Numbered from the stretch's first letter, positions 23,175-33,290 are shown. The stretch is 64,000 nucleotides of DNA from Actinomycetota bacterium (GCA_018268465.1 JAFDWN010000024.1:62001-126000), one strand, 5' to 3'. Numbers and translations: made by a program. The notes: generated by a model not told the origin, from the letters alone.

Positions 23175-24218
23175 TCATGACGTCACACCGGCGGCGAGGC
23201 GTGTGGCGAGCCGAGGGTAGAACTGCACTGCGTTGTCGGCCAGGCACCGACTGCGGTCCTCGTCGGACCACGAGGCAACCACATTCTCGGGACTCACGTC
23301 GTCCCAGTACGGATGACGGCTTCCATAGAGGATCAGCGAATTGTCGTCTGCGCCCACACTTCCAGCGGCCCGATGGCCGTGCGGTGACAGTTCGTCGTCC
23401 GGCTGGGTCACGAAGCGGACGTGCTGCCCGAGGTACGACGTCGGCAGTTTGCTCACCCACGGCACCTCGAGCCGGTCGGACTGCCAGTCCTTGTCGGTCC
23501 GGATCAGCAGCGACCTGGCGGCGTGCACGCTCACGTCGCCCAGTACCACCCGAAGTCCAGGCAGCCGCTCGAAGACACCCGCGATGATGAAGCTCGTGAG
23601 GTGCACGATCGCCGATGTCGGACGGATCGCGTGTACCTCGGCGTAGTAACTCGGGAAGCCCACCTGCGACGGCGGCGGCTCGACGAGCGTGCCCAGATCG
23701 TCGTGAATGAACACGGCGAGGTCACGTTCGACCGCGGCGCGCCACAACGGGAAGAGGCGTTGTTCCCCGTAGGTTCCGAGAGCGCGCGCCGGAACCACGA
23801 GTTGCACGATGCGATCGTCGTCGGCCCAGCGATCGAGTTCGCGCAGCGCCACGTCCACGTCGTTGAGGGCGACCCGGACCGAGCCCAGGAATCTTCCTTC
23901 GGATTCGGTTGCGTCGAGCCACTTCTCGACCATCAAGGTGTTCGCCGCCCGCGCCACGGCCGCCGCCTGCTGGGGGTTGGGCCAGTACCCGCGGGTTGTC
24001 GGCGACAGCACCGCATAGTCGACGCCGTCCGCGCGCAGCCGGGCAGCCAGGGCGGCTGGGCTGGAGGCCTCGTCCGCGGGTACCGAAAGCTGGTCGAACG
24101 GCGCCGCATACCTGTCTCCGATCAGGGGTGGCAGATTGAGCAGGTTCCACGGCCCGCCGATAGCCTGGTTGAACTCCTCATCGCCCAGCACGGGGTGGAC
24201 GGCGCAATCGATGATCAT
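23175..24218 (-). CDS. Amidohydrolase-2 family protein (first copy-site variant DxAxH)
   Basis: 347 aa, ATGA overlap with the preceding amidohydrolase gene. It is a TIM-barrel of the ACMSD/gamma-resorcylate decarboxylase-like family. The N-terminal metal motif reads IIDCAVHPV, so the first His of the usual H-x-H is Ala. Other marks are HDDLG in strand 5, AIVHLTSFIIAGVFERLPGLRVVLGD and LILYGSRHPYWD. Family members catalyse hydrolysis or decarboxylation of ring-cleavage products. Whether this one keeps its metal is uncertain. Confidence 0.84.
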   Translation of the reverse strand: MIIDCAVHPVLGDEEFNQAIGGPWNLLNLPPLIGDRYAAPFDQLSVPADEASSPAALAARLRADGVDYAVLSPTTRGYWPNPQQAAAVARAANTLMVEKWLDATESEGRFLGSVRVALNDVDVALRELDRWADDDRIVQLVVPARALGTYGEQRLFPLWRAAVERDLAVFIHDDLGTLVEPPPSQVGFPSYYAEVHAIRPTSAIVHLTSFIIAGVFERLPGLRVVLGDVSVHAARSLLIRTDKDWQSDRLEVPWVSKLPTSYLGQHVRFVTQPDDELSPHGHRAAGSVGADDNSLILYGSRHPYWDDVSPENVVASWSDEDRSRCLADNAVQFYPRLATRLAAGVTS

Positions 24219-25372
24219 TTCGTCACCGCCGCCGAGTCGTAGCGGTCGGCCGGCCGCGTTTTGGGCAGGCCGTACACCTCACGGGCGTTCTCCGACAGAA
24301 TTCGCCATCTCGTCTCCTCATCCAGGCCGCGGGGCAGCGCCCTGCTCGGCGGGTCATAGTCGTAGTGCGGGTAGTCGCTCGAGAACATGAGCAGTTCGCG
24401 GGCGTTCGCCTCCTCGAAAAGGTTGGCGATCTGCCGAGGGTTCGTGGCCTCCTCGATGGGCTGCGATGCCCAGCGGAAGTTGTCTCGGACGTACTCCTCC
24501 GGGGTCCTGCGGGCCGCCAATTCCGCACCGGTGCGCGCCCAGTGCCGACCCAGCCGGTCGATGAGCGGCCGGTACCAGAGAAAGCCGCCCTCGACGAACA
24601 GCACCTTCATGGCGGGATGGCGATCGAGCACGCCATTGCAGATCCAGCTCACCATGTGCGCCTCGTACGCCATCGGGGCGATCAGGGAGTGGTACTCGAC
24701 GAAATATTGCAGCGTTGCCGTCGAGGTCCAGCCCAGCGGCTGGGTGGCACCGCCACGGAAATGCACGGCAATCGGAAGGCTATGGCGCGCAGCAGCTTCC
24801 CAAATGGGATCGTACATCGGATGGCCGTAGGGGCGGGGTCCGTAGTGGCCGATCATCACCTGGCGGTAGCCGGGGTGGCCCGCCCACTTCTCGATCTCCC
24901 TGGCGGCACCCAGCGGATCGTCGACCGATACCGATATCGAGCCGACGTAGCGATTCTCGGCGTTGTACGCGCCCAGCCAGGTGTCGGCCAGCCATGCGTT
25001 GACCGCCCCAGCGAGCGCGGTATCCAGGTGCGGATCGACGGTGAATCCGCGGAAGCTCCACGGCAGCAGGATGGCGTAGTCGATCGGATCGTCGACGAAG
25101 AGCTGTCGGCCCACCAGGTCGGGATCGGAGCCGATCTCGCCGCGCTCGTTGTAGGAATCCTTGCGGCCGCCGCCGTCGAGCGTCCGGTAGGTCGCGCGGG
25201 AGTAGGGCACTCGGTCGAGCACGTTGCGGTCACGCCACTCTGGGGGCAGATACGGTACGAGCTCGTCGAACGAACGGGGCTCGACGTGAACGTCGGTGTC
25301 GATAACCTTGATTTCGACGGAGGTGCCCCCGTGTACTGCCGAATCCGTTCGGCTGCGGGCTGTTACGGTCAT
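24215..25372 (-). CDS. Amidohydrolase-2 family protein (DxDxH variant)
   Basis: 385 aa. The N-terminal motif is VIDTDVHVEP, with Asp in place of the first His, a common variant in this family. Later marks are LPIAVHFRGG, LFVEGGFLWYRPLID, and LLMFSSDYPHYDYD, whose Asp is the conserved strand-8 ligand. It is the first gene of a seven-gene operon running to 18610, and its promoter should be in 25373-25605. The product is likely a hydrolase or decarboxylase acting on a cyclic or ring-opened intermediate; it is paralogous to the following gene. Confidence 0.86.
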   Translation of the reverse strand: MTVTARSRTDSAVHGGTSVEIKVIDTDVHVEPRSFDELVPYLPPEWRDRNVLDRVPYSRATYRTLDGGGRKDSYNERGEIGSDPDLVGRQLFVDDPIDYAILLPWSFRGFTVDPHLDTALAGAVNAWLADTWLGAYNAENRYVGSISVSVDDPLGAAREIEKWAGHPGYRQVMIGHYGPRPYGHPMYDPIWEAAARHSLPIAVHFRGGATQPLGWTSTATLQYFVEYHSLIAPMAYEAHMVSWICNGVLDRHPAMKVLFVEGGFLWYRPLIDRLGRHWARTGAELAARRTPEEYVRDNFRWASQPIEEATNPRQIANLFEEANARELLMFSSDYPHYDYDPPSRALPRGLDEETRWRILSENAREVYGLPKTRPADRYDSAAVTK

Positions 25373-25605
25373 ATCATCAACTTCCCTGTGTGGATCTGGA
25401 ATATCGAACTGTGCTGGGCATTGGAGCTTCCACGGCGACCCTTTCTGATGCAGCGTGGAACAGCGGTGTGGCCAGTGGCCTCGAAATCCAAGCTGTCGCT
25501 GGGCAGTCGAAAGCTATCGCGCGACTGCGATTGTGAATATCGACGGCTCGGCACCACGCGTACGCGCATCCCATCCCGGGGCGGTACGGTTCACCCGCCG
25601 CTTGG

Positions 25606-27045
25606 CTAGTCGCGAACGGGAATCGGCGCCTGCGGGGCCGGCTGCACGGCAGCGTTGGCGTCCAACGCCCGGGGCAGCAGTAGGCAGGAGGCCATCGCGA
25701 CAAGCGAAAGGATGCCGCCCATCGCCATGGTCAGCCCGAATGCTGACAATTCGAGCGCGCCACCCTCGGAGCCGGAGGTCATGATGCTGCCCGAGAGCTG
25801 AACCCCGAGAGTTCCGCCGACGGCCTTGACCACGAAGGCCAATCCGCTGAATCCGGCGATCCGGTCGGCCGGCGAGGTCAGCGTCACGACGTTCATGGCC
25901 TGCGTCAGCGCAACCCCGCCCGCGGCACCGACCATCGCCGCAGCGCCGAGGATCGCGATGAAGCTGCCGTTACCCACGAACAGCACGAGAAATGCCGAGG
26001 CATTGGCCAGCATCGCGGCGACAAGTGTGCCCCGCCCGCCCAGGCGCGCGTCGAGCCAGCTGGTGATGGGCGCCGACACGGCGCCGGCCAGGCCCAGGGG
26101 GAAGAGCAGGATGCTGGTCATGAACGCCGTCGTCGTGAGCCCGATTGCGGCGTCGGCAGGTTGCTGCGCCACGATGGGGATGGTGAGGAAGAGCATGTTC
26201 ACGGTAAAGCCGTACGCGATGTAGACCAGGCAGCTGACCGCGAGCGGGCGCTTCTTCAAGATGCGAAGGTCCACCAGCGGCTCCCGGCTGCGCAGCTCGA
26301 CGCAGACGAAAGTCCCCAGCAGGGCAAGGCTGACCAACAGGGTGGCAAGAAACTTCACGGACAGCCAGCCCCATGCCGGCGCCTCGGTGATTCCGACGAG
26401 CGCGGTGGCCAGACTTCCGCCGAGCAGTGCTGCCCCTGGCCAGTCGACCGTCCCGTGGCAAACCGGAGGGCAGGACGGGATATAGCGCCACGACGCGGCG
26501 AAGATGATCACAACGGCGGCGAACGGCAGCGAGAAAAGCCACCGCCAGGGCAGCACGCTGACCAACAGGCCCGAGCCGATGATCGCGAAAGCTGTACCCG
26601 CGTAGATGAATGCGATCACGGCACCGTTGCCCGACTTCACACGCTTCTCGTTCTGGGTATCGCGGATGATGCCGAAGGCGAGCGGAACCACGCCCAGACC
26701 GAAGCCCTGGAGCAACTGACCCACGGTGAGCATGAGCACCGAGACCGACAATCCGGAGATTGCCACGCCGAGGCCGATGAGTCCCAGCACCCAGAGCAAC
26801 ACGGTCTTTTTGTCGCGGATGTCGGCAAGCCGTCCGATCAGCGGCGTCGCGACCGCTCCGGTGAGCAGGACGCCCGTCAGCACCCATGCGATTTGCGCCT
26901 CACTAGCGTGCAGCGACTCCTGAATGATCGGGATGGCCGGGGACAGAATGGCTTCCAACCCCTTGTAGGCGAACACGGTTGCGACGACGACCGACAGGGT
27001 CAGAAGCGGGTTGGCGGCCCCGTATGAGGAAGCGGGTTTAGGCAT
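25606..27045 (-). CDS. MFS drug/metabolite transporter, DHA2-like
   Basis: 479 aa with about 14 membrane segments. Marks include the motif-A loop GRLADIRDKKTVLLWVLGLIGLG and the motif-C-like LLTVGQLLQGFGLGVVPLAFGII. It probably exports or imports a small organic substrate by proton exchange. It lies 233 bp upstream of the amidohydrolase operon on the same strand and may serve the same pathway, but the gap means a separate promoter is possible. Confidence 0.9.
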   Translation of the reverse strand: MPKPASSYGAANPLLTLSVVVATVFAYKGLEAILSPAIPIIQESLHASEAQIAWVLTGVLLTGAVATPLIGRLADIRDKKTVLLWVLGLIGLGVAISGLSVSVLMLTVGQLLQGFGLGVVPLAFGIIRDTQNEKRVKSGNGAVIAFIYAGTAFAIIGSGLLVSVLPWRWLFSLPFAAVVIIFAASWRYIPSCPPVCHGTVDWPGAALLGGSLATALVGITEAPAWGWLSVKFLATLLVSLALLGTFVCVELRSREPLVDLRILKKRPLAVSCLVYIAYGFTVNMLFLTIPIVAQQPADAAIGLTTTAFMTSILLFPLGLAGAVSAPITSWLDARLGGRGTLVAAMLANASAFLVLFVGNGSFIAILGAAAMVGAAGGVALTQAMNVVTLTSPADRIAGFSGLAFVVKAVGGTLGVQLSGSIMTSGSEGGALELSAFGLTMAMGGILSLVAMASCLLLPRALDANAAVQPAPQAPIPVRD

Positions 27046-27505
27046 GTCGTCTTATTCCGTTCGTTTGCCGATGGTGGTGCGCGCTCGTCGCGCGGTCTGG
27101 TGGCTGGCTTGCTGGCCATCCCGGCGGGATGGAGCACACCGACAGTTCATAGTGAGGTACACCACAGGAACAGTATTGCTCGGCGCAGCGTCGCAATATG
27201 CTCTGTGAAGCCACAATTATTGGTTCATTGCATCCCGGACGGACACCCTTCGTGCGGCCACAGAATCCGCGGTTTTCCACGATGCGCATGATCGACACCA
27301 ACGGCTTTCTGGACGAATGCCCGCAATGACCGGCGTCGGGAGCCCTTCCGCTGTAGCGGATAGCGCCCCAGCATGAAATTCATGCCGGACTCGCGGTGGT
27401 TGGCGAACCGAATGGCTCACCACACCGCGTCGCACCCGACACTGCCGTCGGCGCACACGTCGATCACCGGGCGCCGCGAGGGTTTGCTGAGGCCGGGTCA
27501 GGGTC
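27046..27505. other. Gap between aldehyde dehydrogenase and MFS transporter genes
   Basis: 460 bp with only short, compositionally poor ORFs. It is comparatively AT-rich around 27150-27300 (for example ACAATTATTGGTTCATTG), consistent with a promoter for the transporter. TATTGC and GCAATA form a 6-bp inverted repeat with a 12-bp spacer near 27174-27197, possibly a regulator site. No gene was recognised. Confidence 0.45.
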
Positions 27506-28969
27506 TCACGGGCGAACGGGCATGCTGATCAGCTTGTAATCGAGAAACTCATCGATGCCGACGCGGCCGCCCTCACGGCCGAGGCCGGACTCTTTGACGC
27601 CGCCGAACGGTGCCGATGGGTCCGACACCAGTCCGGCGTTGAGCCCGACCATCCCGACCTGGAGCTCTTCGCTGACGTTGAACGCGCGGTCGACGTCGCG
27701 GGTGAAGACGTAGCCCGCCAGACCCAGTCGAGTGGCGTTGGCAAGTGCGACCACGTCGTCGGTATCGCTGAACATCCGGATCGCCGCGACCGGGCCGAAG
27801 ATCTCCGTCGAACAGAGGTCGCTGTCCGGCGCGACGTCGACGAGGACGGTCGGCGGGTAGAAGAATCCGTCTCCGTCGGGAACCCGGCCGCCGGTCAAGA
27901 CGGATGCGCCGCGCGAAACGGCGTCCCCAACCAGCCCGTCGACCTTTTCGCGGCTCGCGGAGTCGATCAGTGGACCGACCTGCGCGCCGTCGACCCAGCC
28001 GGCGTCGACGCGAAGCGCACCCATTCGCCCGGCAAGTCGTCCGCTGAATTCGGCGGCGACATGTTCGTGGACGAAGAACCGGTTGGCGCTGGTGCACGCT
28101 TCGCCCATGTTGCGCATCTTGGCCTGCATCGCGGCATCCACGGCAACATCAAGGTCGGCATCGGCAAAGACGATGAACGGGGCATTCCCGCCCAGCTCCA
28201 TCGATGTTCGCAACACCGATCCGCTGCACTGCGCCAACAGCTTCTTGCCCACCGCCGTGGACCCTGTGAACGAGAGTTTGCGCACTCGGCCTTGCGTCAC
28301 AAGGGGCTCGGTGAGTTCCGCCGCCCGCGATGTGGTTACCACATTGAGCACGCCGGGCGGCAGTCCGGCCTCCATGAGGATGTCCGCGAGAGCAAGCGCC
28401 GAGAGAGGTGTCTGCGGAGCGGGTTTGAGCACCATCGTGCAACCGGCGGCAACCGCAGGTGCGATCTTGCGGGCACCCATCGCAAGCGGGAAGTTCCACG
28501 GCGTGACGAGCAGGCACAGCCCGACCGGGCTCGCGACGACCATATTGCGCTTGGCGCCGTCGGGAGCCTGCGAGTAGCCGCCGTCGACCCGTACCGCCTC
28601 CTCGGAGAACCAGCGCAGGAACTCCGCGGCGTAACGGACCTCCCCCAGCGACTCCGCCCGCGGCTTGCCCATCTCCAGCGTCATCAGCAGAGCCAGGTCG
28701 TCCTCTCGGTCCAGCATGAGTTCGAATCCCCGGCGCAGGATCTCACTGCGTTGACGCGGCGGAGTGCGTCGCCAGGACCGCTCAGCCTCGATGGCGGCAT
28801 CCACCGCGCGCTGACCATCGGCGGGCGCGGCGTCGGCGACCGACACCAGTTCCGCGCCAGTCGCGGGGTTGTCGACCGCCATGGTGCAACGGTCCACGGC
28901 ATCGATCCATCTCCCGCCGATGAGCAGCTGACGCGGAAACGATCGCACGAAATCGGCGAAGTCTTCCAC
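27506..28969 (-). CDS. NAD(P)+-dependent succinate-semialdehyde-type aldehyde dehydrogenase
   Basis: 487 aa from the GTG at 28969, which gives the usual family length; an in-frame GTG at 29047 is an alternative and neither has a clear ribosome-binding site. Catalytic marks are TPWNFPLAMGARKIAPA, the glutamate in SMELGGNAPFIVF, and the nucleophile Cys in GEACTSANRFF, which is the pattern of succinate-semialdehyde dehydrogenases. It would oxidise a C4-type semialdehyde to feed the TCA cycle. It is 218 bp downstream of the GAF-PucR regulator on the same strand. Substrate not certain. Confidence 0.88.
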   Translation of the reverse strand: MEDFADFVRSFPRQLLIGGRWIDAVDRCTMAVDNPATGAELVSVADAAPADGQRAVDAAIEAERSWRRTPPRQRSEILRRGFELMLDREDDLALLMTLEMGKPRAESLGEVRYAAEFLRWFSEEAVRVDGGYSQAPDGAKRNMVVASPVGLCLLVTPWNFPLAMGARKIAPAVAAGCTMVLKPAPQTPLSALALADILMEAGLPPGVLNVVTTSRAAELTEPLVTQGRVRKLSFTGSTAVGKKLLAQCSGSVLRTSMELGGNAPFIVFADADLDVAVDAAMQAKMRNMGEACTSANRFFVHEHVAAEFSGRLAGRMGALRVDAGWVDGAQVGPLIDSASREKVDGLVGDAVSRGASVLTGGRVPDGDGFFYPPTVLVDVAPDSDLCSTEIFGPVAAIRMFSDTDDVVALANATRLGLAGYVFTRDVDRAFNVSEELQVGMVGLNAGLVSDPSAPFGGVKESGLGREGGRVGIDEFLDYKLISMPVRP

Positions 28970-29187
28970 CGAATTCGCGCACCGTCGCGTCAGCGCGTCA
29001 GCCGCAGAACCGTCCGCCGGTAACGGACGACCGCTTGGCAAACCCACATTGGAGACCACGCAGGTCAACCTAACGCCGCCGTCGGTGCTGACGTAGCACC
29101 TGCCGAGCCACAATCCCGGCCGAATCGAGTCCGGAGCGGACGGTACCTCCCACCCACGTACCGAAACCGTCTCCGGAGCCCGCGTCC

Positions 29188-30954
29188 TCAGCCGAGCGGC
29201 GTGTTGATCCGGTGCAGTTTGAGCGCCAAGCGTAGTTCGAAGGATCGGTCGACGCTGCGCCAATCCTCACCGAGAAGCCTCTGCAGGCGCTGCATTCGCT
29301 GCTTGACGGTGCTGACGTGGACGTGCAGCAATTGCGATGCGGCCGTGGGTCCGCCGTCTGTCGACAGCAGTGCATCCAGAGTTCGCAGCAGATCGGTTTG
29401 ATGCTCGGAGTCGTAATCGATCACCGGCGCGAGCATCGTGTCGACGAAAGTCCTTGTATCCCTGTCTTTTCCGAGTACCAGCCCCAGGAAGCCGAGCTCT
29501 TCGAGCGTGCCCGACAACGTGTACCCGCCCAACCGGAGCATGGCCTCGCTGCAGGCGCTGGCCTCGTCGAAACACCTGCCGACGTCGGCCACTTCGCGCA
29601 GGGGACCGGCGCCGGCGACGGACACTTCGACGTGGGCTGCGCGCTTGATCGCCTCGGCGAGTTTCATCGAGTTGTCCCGCGGGTCGAGCCCGGGCAACAG
29701 CACCACCAGTGGACTCTGCTCCCCCGGCTGAGGCCGTTGAACGTGCCCGGCGAGTCCACCCCTGCCGCGGGCCGCCTCGTTGGCGACTTGCGCGAGTCGA
29801 CGGTCTTGGAGCTCGGCCCGCACGAGGTGGATTGTGTACGGGCTGCGCAGGTCGACCTTCAGCTGTGCTGCGCGGTGCATCAGATGGGCCGGCGCATCGG
29901 ATCCGGTGACGAGGTCGTAGACGAAGTCGTCGCGACGGAAACCCGCCGCCCGGGCTTCAGCCTCGGCACGCAGCAGGAGCAGGGCCGCGGTCACAGCACC
30001 GCGCTCGATCACCTGGATGTCTGAGTGTTGGAGTTCCTCGGCAGAGCACAGACACAGCACGCCATGCAGACCGAGGGCCGTCACGACAGGTACCGCCGCG
30101 ATCTGCCGGTCGAGCTGGGTCGACCGCGCGTTCGCGGCGGCCCGCACGAGGTCTCCCACGCTGTTGGTGGCGGCAAACCCGCCGGCTTCGGCGAGCATGC
30201 GTCCGTCTTCATCGAAGACGGCCACCTCTCCACCGACGATCGTCCTGATCTCGTTGACGAGTTCGTCGATCTGCCCGCCCGTCAGAGTGACTCGCGCGAA
30301 CCGGTTGTGCAGATCGGACGCCTCGGCGTTGCGCCGGGCAAGCTCGCGGTTCTCGACGCGCAGTTCCGCCAACTGGCGGCTGCGCTCATCGGCCACTGCC
30401 GCGCGCTCGAGGGCGATCGCGGCGTGGGATGCCAGGATGCGCAGCAACTCGACGTCCGCGAGGCTGTAGGAACGCGAGTCACGGTTGGCAGCGACCAGCG
30501 CCCCGATGGTGCGCGTTCCCGATACCAGCGGTACGCCGGCAGCCGCGATGATCCGCTCGTTCTCCATCACCCGGTCCATCTCGGCATAGTGGATGAAGGA
30601 GTCGTCGTCCAGATACTGCGAAACGACCAGTGGCAGACCGGTTTCGATGATGCGTCCAGCCATCGCCAGCTTCGCCGGGATGCGGATGTCGCGCAGTTGC
30701 GCACTCATCCCGCCGGAGGTGGCGCCCAGGTGGGCGTCATCGCGCTGCGGCGCGGACAACCAGAGATAGGTGACATCGGCGTGGATGAGCCGTCGCGCCT
30801 GCTCAGCCACTTGATTGGCGAGGCGCACCGGGTCTTCGACAGCCGCGATGTCGGCGACGACATCGAGGAGTTCGCGGTACTGGTCATGCCTGGCAGCACC
30901 GCGCGCGGCGTCCTCGGCGGGATGATCCTTAGACGGAACAGACAGCGGTGTCAT
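29188..30954 (-). CDS. GAF-domain PucR/CdaR-type transcriptional regulator
   Basis: 588 aa. An N-terminal GAF domain spans about residues 30-190 (VAEQARRLIHADVTYLWLS; GALVAANRDSRSYSLADVELLRILASHAAIALERA). A coiled-coil linker and a middle sensing region follow, then a C-terminal PucR-type helix-turn-helix (LLRTLDALLSTDGGPTAASQLLHVHVSTVKQRMQRLQRLLG). Such proteins activate catabolic operons in response to small ligands. It lies upstream of, and in line with, the aldehyde dehydrogenase and the amidohydrolase operon, and is the best candidate for their control. Confidence 0.9.
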   Translation of the reverse strand: MTPLSVPSKDHPAEDAARGAARHDQYRELLDVVADIAAVEDPVRLANQVAEQARRLIHADVTYLWLSAPQRDDAHLGATSGGMSAQLRDIRIPAKLAMAGRIIETGLPLVVSQYLDDDSFIHYAEMDRVMENERIIAAAGVPLVSGTRTIGALVAANRDSRSYSLADVELLRILASHAAIALERAAVADERSRQLAELRVENRELARRNAEASDLHNRFARVTLTGGQIDELVNEIRTIVGGEVAVFDEDGRMLAEAGGFAATNSVGDLVRAAANARSTQLDRQIAAVPVVTALGLHGVLCLCSAEELQHSDIQVIERGAVTAALLLLRAEAEARAAGFRRDDFVYDLVTGSDAPAHLMHRAAQLKVDLRSPYTIHLVRAELQDRRLAQVANEAARGRGGLAGHVQRPQPGEQSPLVVLLPGLDPRDNSMKLAEAIKRAAHVEVSVAGAGPLREVADVGRCFDEASACSEAMLRLGGYTLSGTLEELGFLGLVLGKDRDTRTFVDTMLAPVIDYDSEHQTDLLRTLDALLSTDGGPTAASQLLHVHVSTVKQRMQRLQRLLGEDWRSVDRSFELRLALKLHRINTPLG

Positions 30955-31242
30955 CGCGCTGGTCCGACGCGTGTCGGGTGGCGACCGGCTGTCCTCACGT
31001 TACCTCCCGTCCGTGACCTCCGTACGGCTCAGGTTACCCATCCGAATGTCCCGTGGCCCGGGGAGTCCGCGCAAGGCCTCGCCGAAACCGGGCATGGTCT
31101 CCGGGGCCCCGCGTCCACCGCCGTGCTCCGATGGTGCAGCGCACCGTCGGCAGCCCGACCCCAATGGACGGGTGCGTGTGCGGATTCCCGGCCGGTTGGT
31201 CAGCGTGACCGCGAGGGCAGAGGCGTGGTGCCGGCGGTCGGT

Positions 31243-32556
31243 TTATCCCTGGATCTTCGCGTCGATGTCGAGGATCTCGGTGCCGTCGAGGACGTTGACC
31301 AGTTCGAGAGTTTCCTGCGGCGTCCACTCGTAGGCGCCGAAGAGGCCGGAGACCACGCCGGTGTCGGTGTAGTCGAAGTCCCCGGTGACGCCGCTGTAGT
31401 CGATGTCCTCGCCGTTTCGCAGCGCCTCCACACCTTCCTGGTAGGTGTGCACCACCGTGCCGGGGCCACCCGACACGCTGTTCATGGCCTCGGTCCAATC
31501 CGATGCGCAGGCGCTGCCGGCCGCCTCGATCGCCAGCGCGGTGACATTCAGCAAGTCGTAGTACTGCATGAGGTAGGAGTTTTCGGGTTCAGTCAGATGT
31601 GCGTATTCGGACTCGTTCCACGCGGTCTTCATGTACTCCCATGCCGGTGAGTCCGCGTGCGTGAACGCCGCGGTGAGCACCGCTTTGTGTTGGGCCATCG
31701 CACTGTTGGTCGCCGACCGCGGGAAGGCCTCCTGCAGCCACTCCTGGCTGCCGACGATGTAGAGCGACTGGCCGGCCTCGGCGGCCTGCTTGACGAAAGT
31801 GCCGCCATCCTCGGCCTGACTGAACAGCAGCAGCGAATCCGGACGGGCGCCGGCCATCGAGCTGATGGTGCTGCGGTAGTTGGCCTGTTCGGGCTGGACG
31901 TCGAACACGGCGACCACGTCGAGTCCGATCTCTTCCGCCGCCGCAATGGCGGCATCCTTCTGCAATTGGCTGCCGGAGATCTGGGTCGCCACCACCGCAA
32001 CCCGTTGTGCACCGGATTGTTTGACCTGCAGCACGCCGGCGACCGCCGCGGCGGTATCCATCGGGGCGCCGCGGAACAGGGGTTCCTCGGCGACGCCCCC
32101 GATGGTCGCGTCGACGGACCCGCCATGCACCGACGGCATCAGGGGACCGTCGTTGCGCTGGACCTGCTGGAGAATGAACTCGCGGTAGGAGCTGTACTCG
32201 TGCGCTGGATTGAGCAGAATGTCGACATTGTTGCGTTGCAGCATGTTCCGAGCCACCGACGCCTCGCCGACGGTGCCGATGTCGCCGTGCTCGACTTCCA
32301 GCTGACGCCCGAGTGGTGGGTTCTCGTTGATGATGCCCAGAGTCAGGTCGGTGATCGCCTCGAACGTCGGCCCGACGTCGGCGAACGGGCCGGTGTAGTA
32401 GTTGAGGTGGCCGACCTTCAGCGGGGCATCGCTGTCGGCGCACGCCGCCCCGGCGTTGTCACTGCCTGAGCCGGAGGCGCACGCAACACTGGTCAGCACC
32501 AGGGACGTCGCCGCCAGGGCCACGCCGATCCGTCCGGCATTGGGCAGTCGATTCAT
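31243..32556 (-). CDS. ABC importer substrate-binding lipoprotein (branched-chain amino acid/amide type)
   Basis: 437 aa from the ATG at 32556. The signal peptide ends in a lipobox (TSVAC, Cys26). The mature part is a type I periplasmic-binding fold (LKVGHLNYYTGPFADVGPTFEAITDLTLGIINE). It lies 3' of the ATPase and permease genes in one five-gene minus-strand operon starting at 35927. Ligand is unknown; the family takes branched-chain amino acids, amides, urea and aromatic acids. The operon probably responds to the operator-like element at 35952-35967. Confidence 0.9.
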   Translation of the reverse strand: MNRLPNAGRIGVALAATSLVLTSVACASGSGSDNAGAACADSDAPLKVGHLNYYTGPFADVGPTFEAITDLTLGIINENPPLGRQLEVEHGDIGTVGEASVARNMLQRNNVDILLNPAHEYSSYREFILQQVQRNDGPLMPSVHGGSVDATIGGVAEEPLFRGAPMDTAAAVAGVLQVKQSGAQRVAVVATQISGSQLQKDAAIAAAEEIGLDVVAVFDVQPEQANYRSTISSMAGARPDSLLLFSQAEDGGTFVKQAAEAGQSLYIVGSQEWLQEAFPRSATNSAMAQHKAVLTAAFTHADSPAWEYMKTAWNESEYAHLTEPENSYLMQYYDLLNVTALAIEAAGSACASDWTEAMNSVSGGPGTVVHTYQEGVEALRNGEDIDYSGVTGDFDYTDTGVVSGLFGAYEWTPQETLELVNVLDGTEILDIDAKIQG

Positions 32557-32597
32557 GGTCGTCTTCTTTCTCGTGTCAGGTTGGACATTGGCGGCGT

Positions 32598-33290
32598 TCA
32601 GATCTGATAGCCCTGTTTGAGCGCCGAGCTGTCGACCAGAGCGGCCTCCTCGTTGAGGAACACCCGCCCGAGCGCGAGGATCAGCGCCCGGTCGGCGACG
32701 GCCAGTGCCGCGGTGGCGTTCTGCTCGGCCAGCAACACGCTGAGATTGCGCTCCCGGTGAATGCGGTGGATCGTCGTCAGGAGTTGGTCGACGTACTTCG
32801 GCGACAGCCCAGCGGTCGGCTCGTCGAGTAACAACAGCTTGGGGTCCTGCATCAGCGCGCGGCCCACCGCAACCATCTGTGCTTCGCCACCGCTGAGCGT
32901 GCCGGCGGGTTGATCGAAGCGATCGGAGACGGCCGGGAACAGGTCGAAGATCTCGTCGAGCCGTTCGCTGCGCGAACGCTTTCCGATCATGCCGCCGATA
33001 CCCAGGTTCTCGGCCACGGTGAGCTCGGGGAAGATGTTGGCCTCCTGGGGGACGTAGGCCATGCCCATGGCGGCGAACCGATGCGGCGCCAGGCTGGTGA
33101 CGTCGGTCCCGTCGAAGATCATCCGTCCGCCGTCGAGCGGCAGCAGCCGGGCGATCGTCTTCATCAGGGTGCTCTTCCCTGCCCCGTTGGCACCCAGCAC
33201 GGCGAAGATCTCGTTGCCCACCGTGAATGAGACGTCGTGCAACACCTCGACATCGCCATAGCCACTGTGGATTTCGGTGCACTCAAGCAT
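32598..33290 (-). CDS. ABC importer ATPase, LivF type
   Basis: 230 aa from the ATG at 33290, overlapping the previous stop by 8 bp. Walker A is GANGAGKST, the signature is LSGGEAQMVAVGRAL, Walker B is LLLLDEPTAGLSP and the H-loop position is AEQN (Gln where many ATPases have His), as usual in LivF. It energises the adjacent LivH/LivM-type permease pair. Confidence 0.94.
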   Translation of the reverse strand: MLECTEIHSGYGDVEVLHDVSFTVGNEIFAVLGANGAGKSTLMKTIARLLPLDGGRMIFDGTDVTSLAPHRFAAMGMAYVPQEANIFPELTVAENLGIGGMIGKRSRSERLDEIFDLFPAVSDRFDQPAGTLSGGEAQMVAVGRALMQDPKLLLLDEPTAGLSPKYVDQLLTTIHRIHRERNLSVLLAEQNATAALAVADRALILALGRVFLNEEAALVDSSALKQGYQI

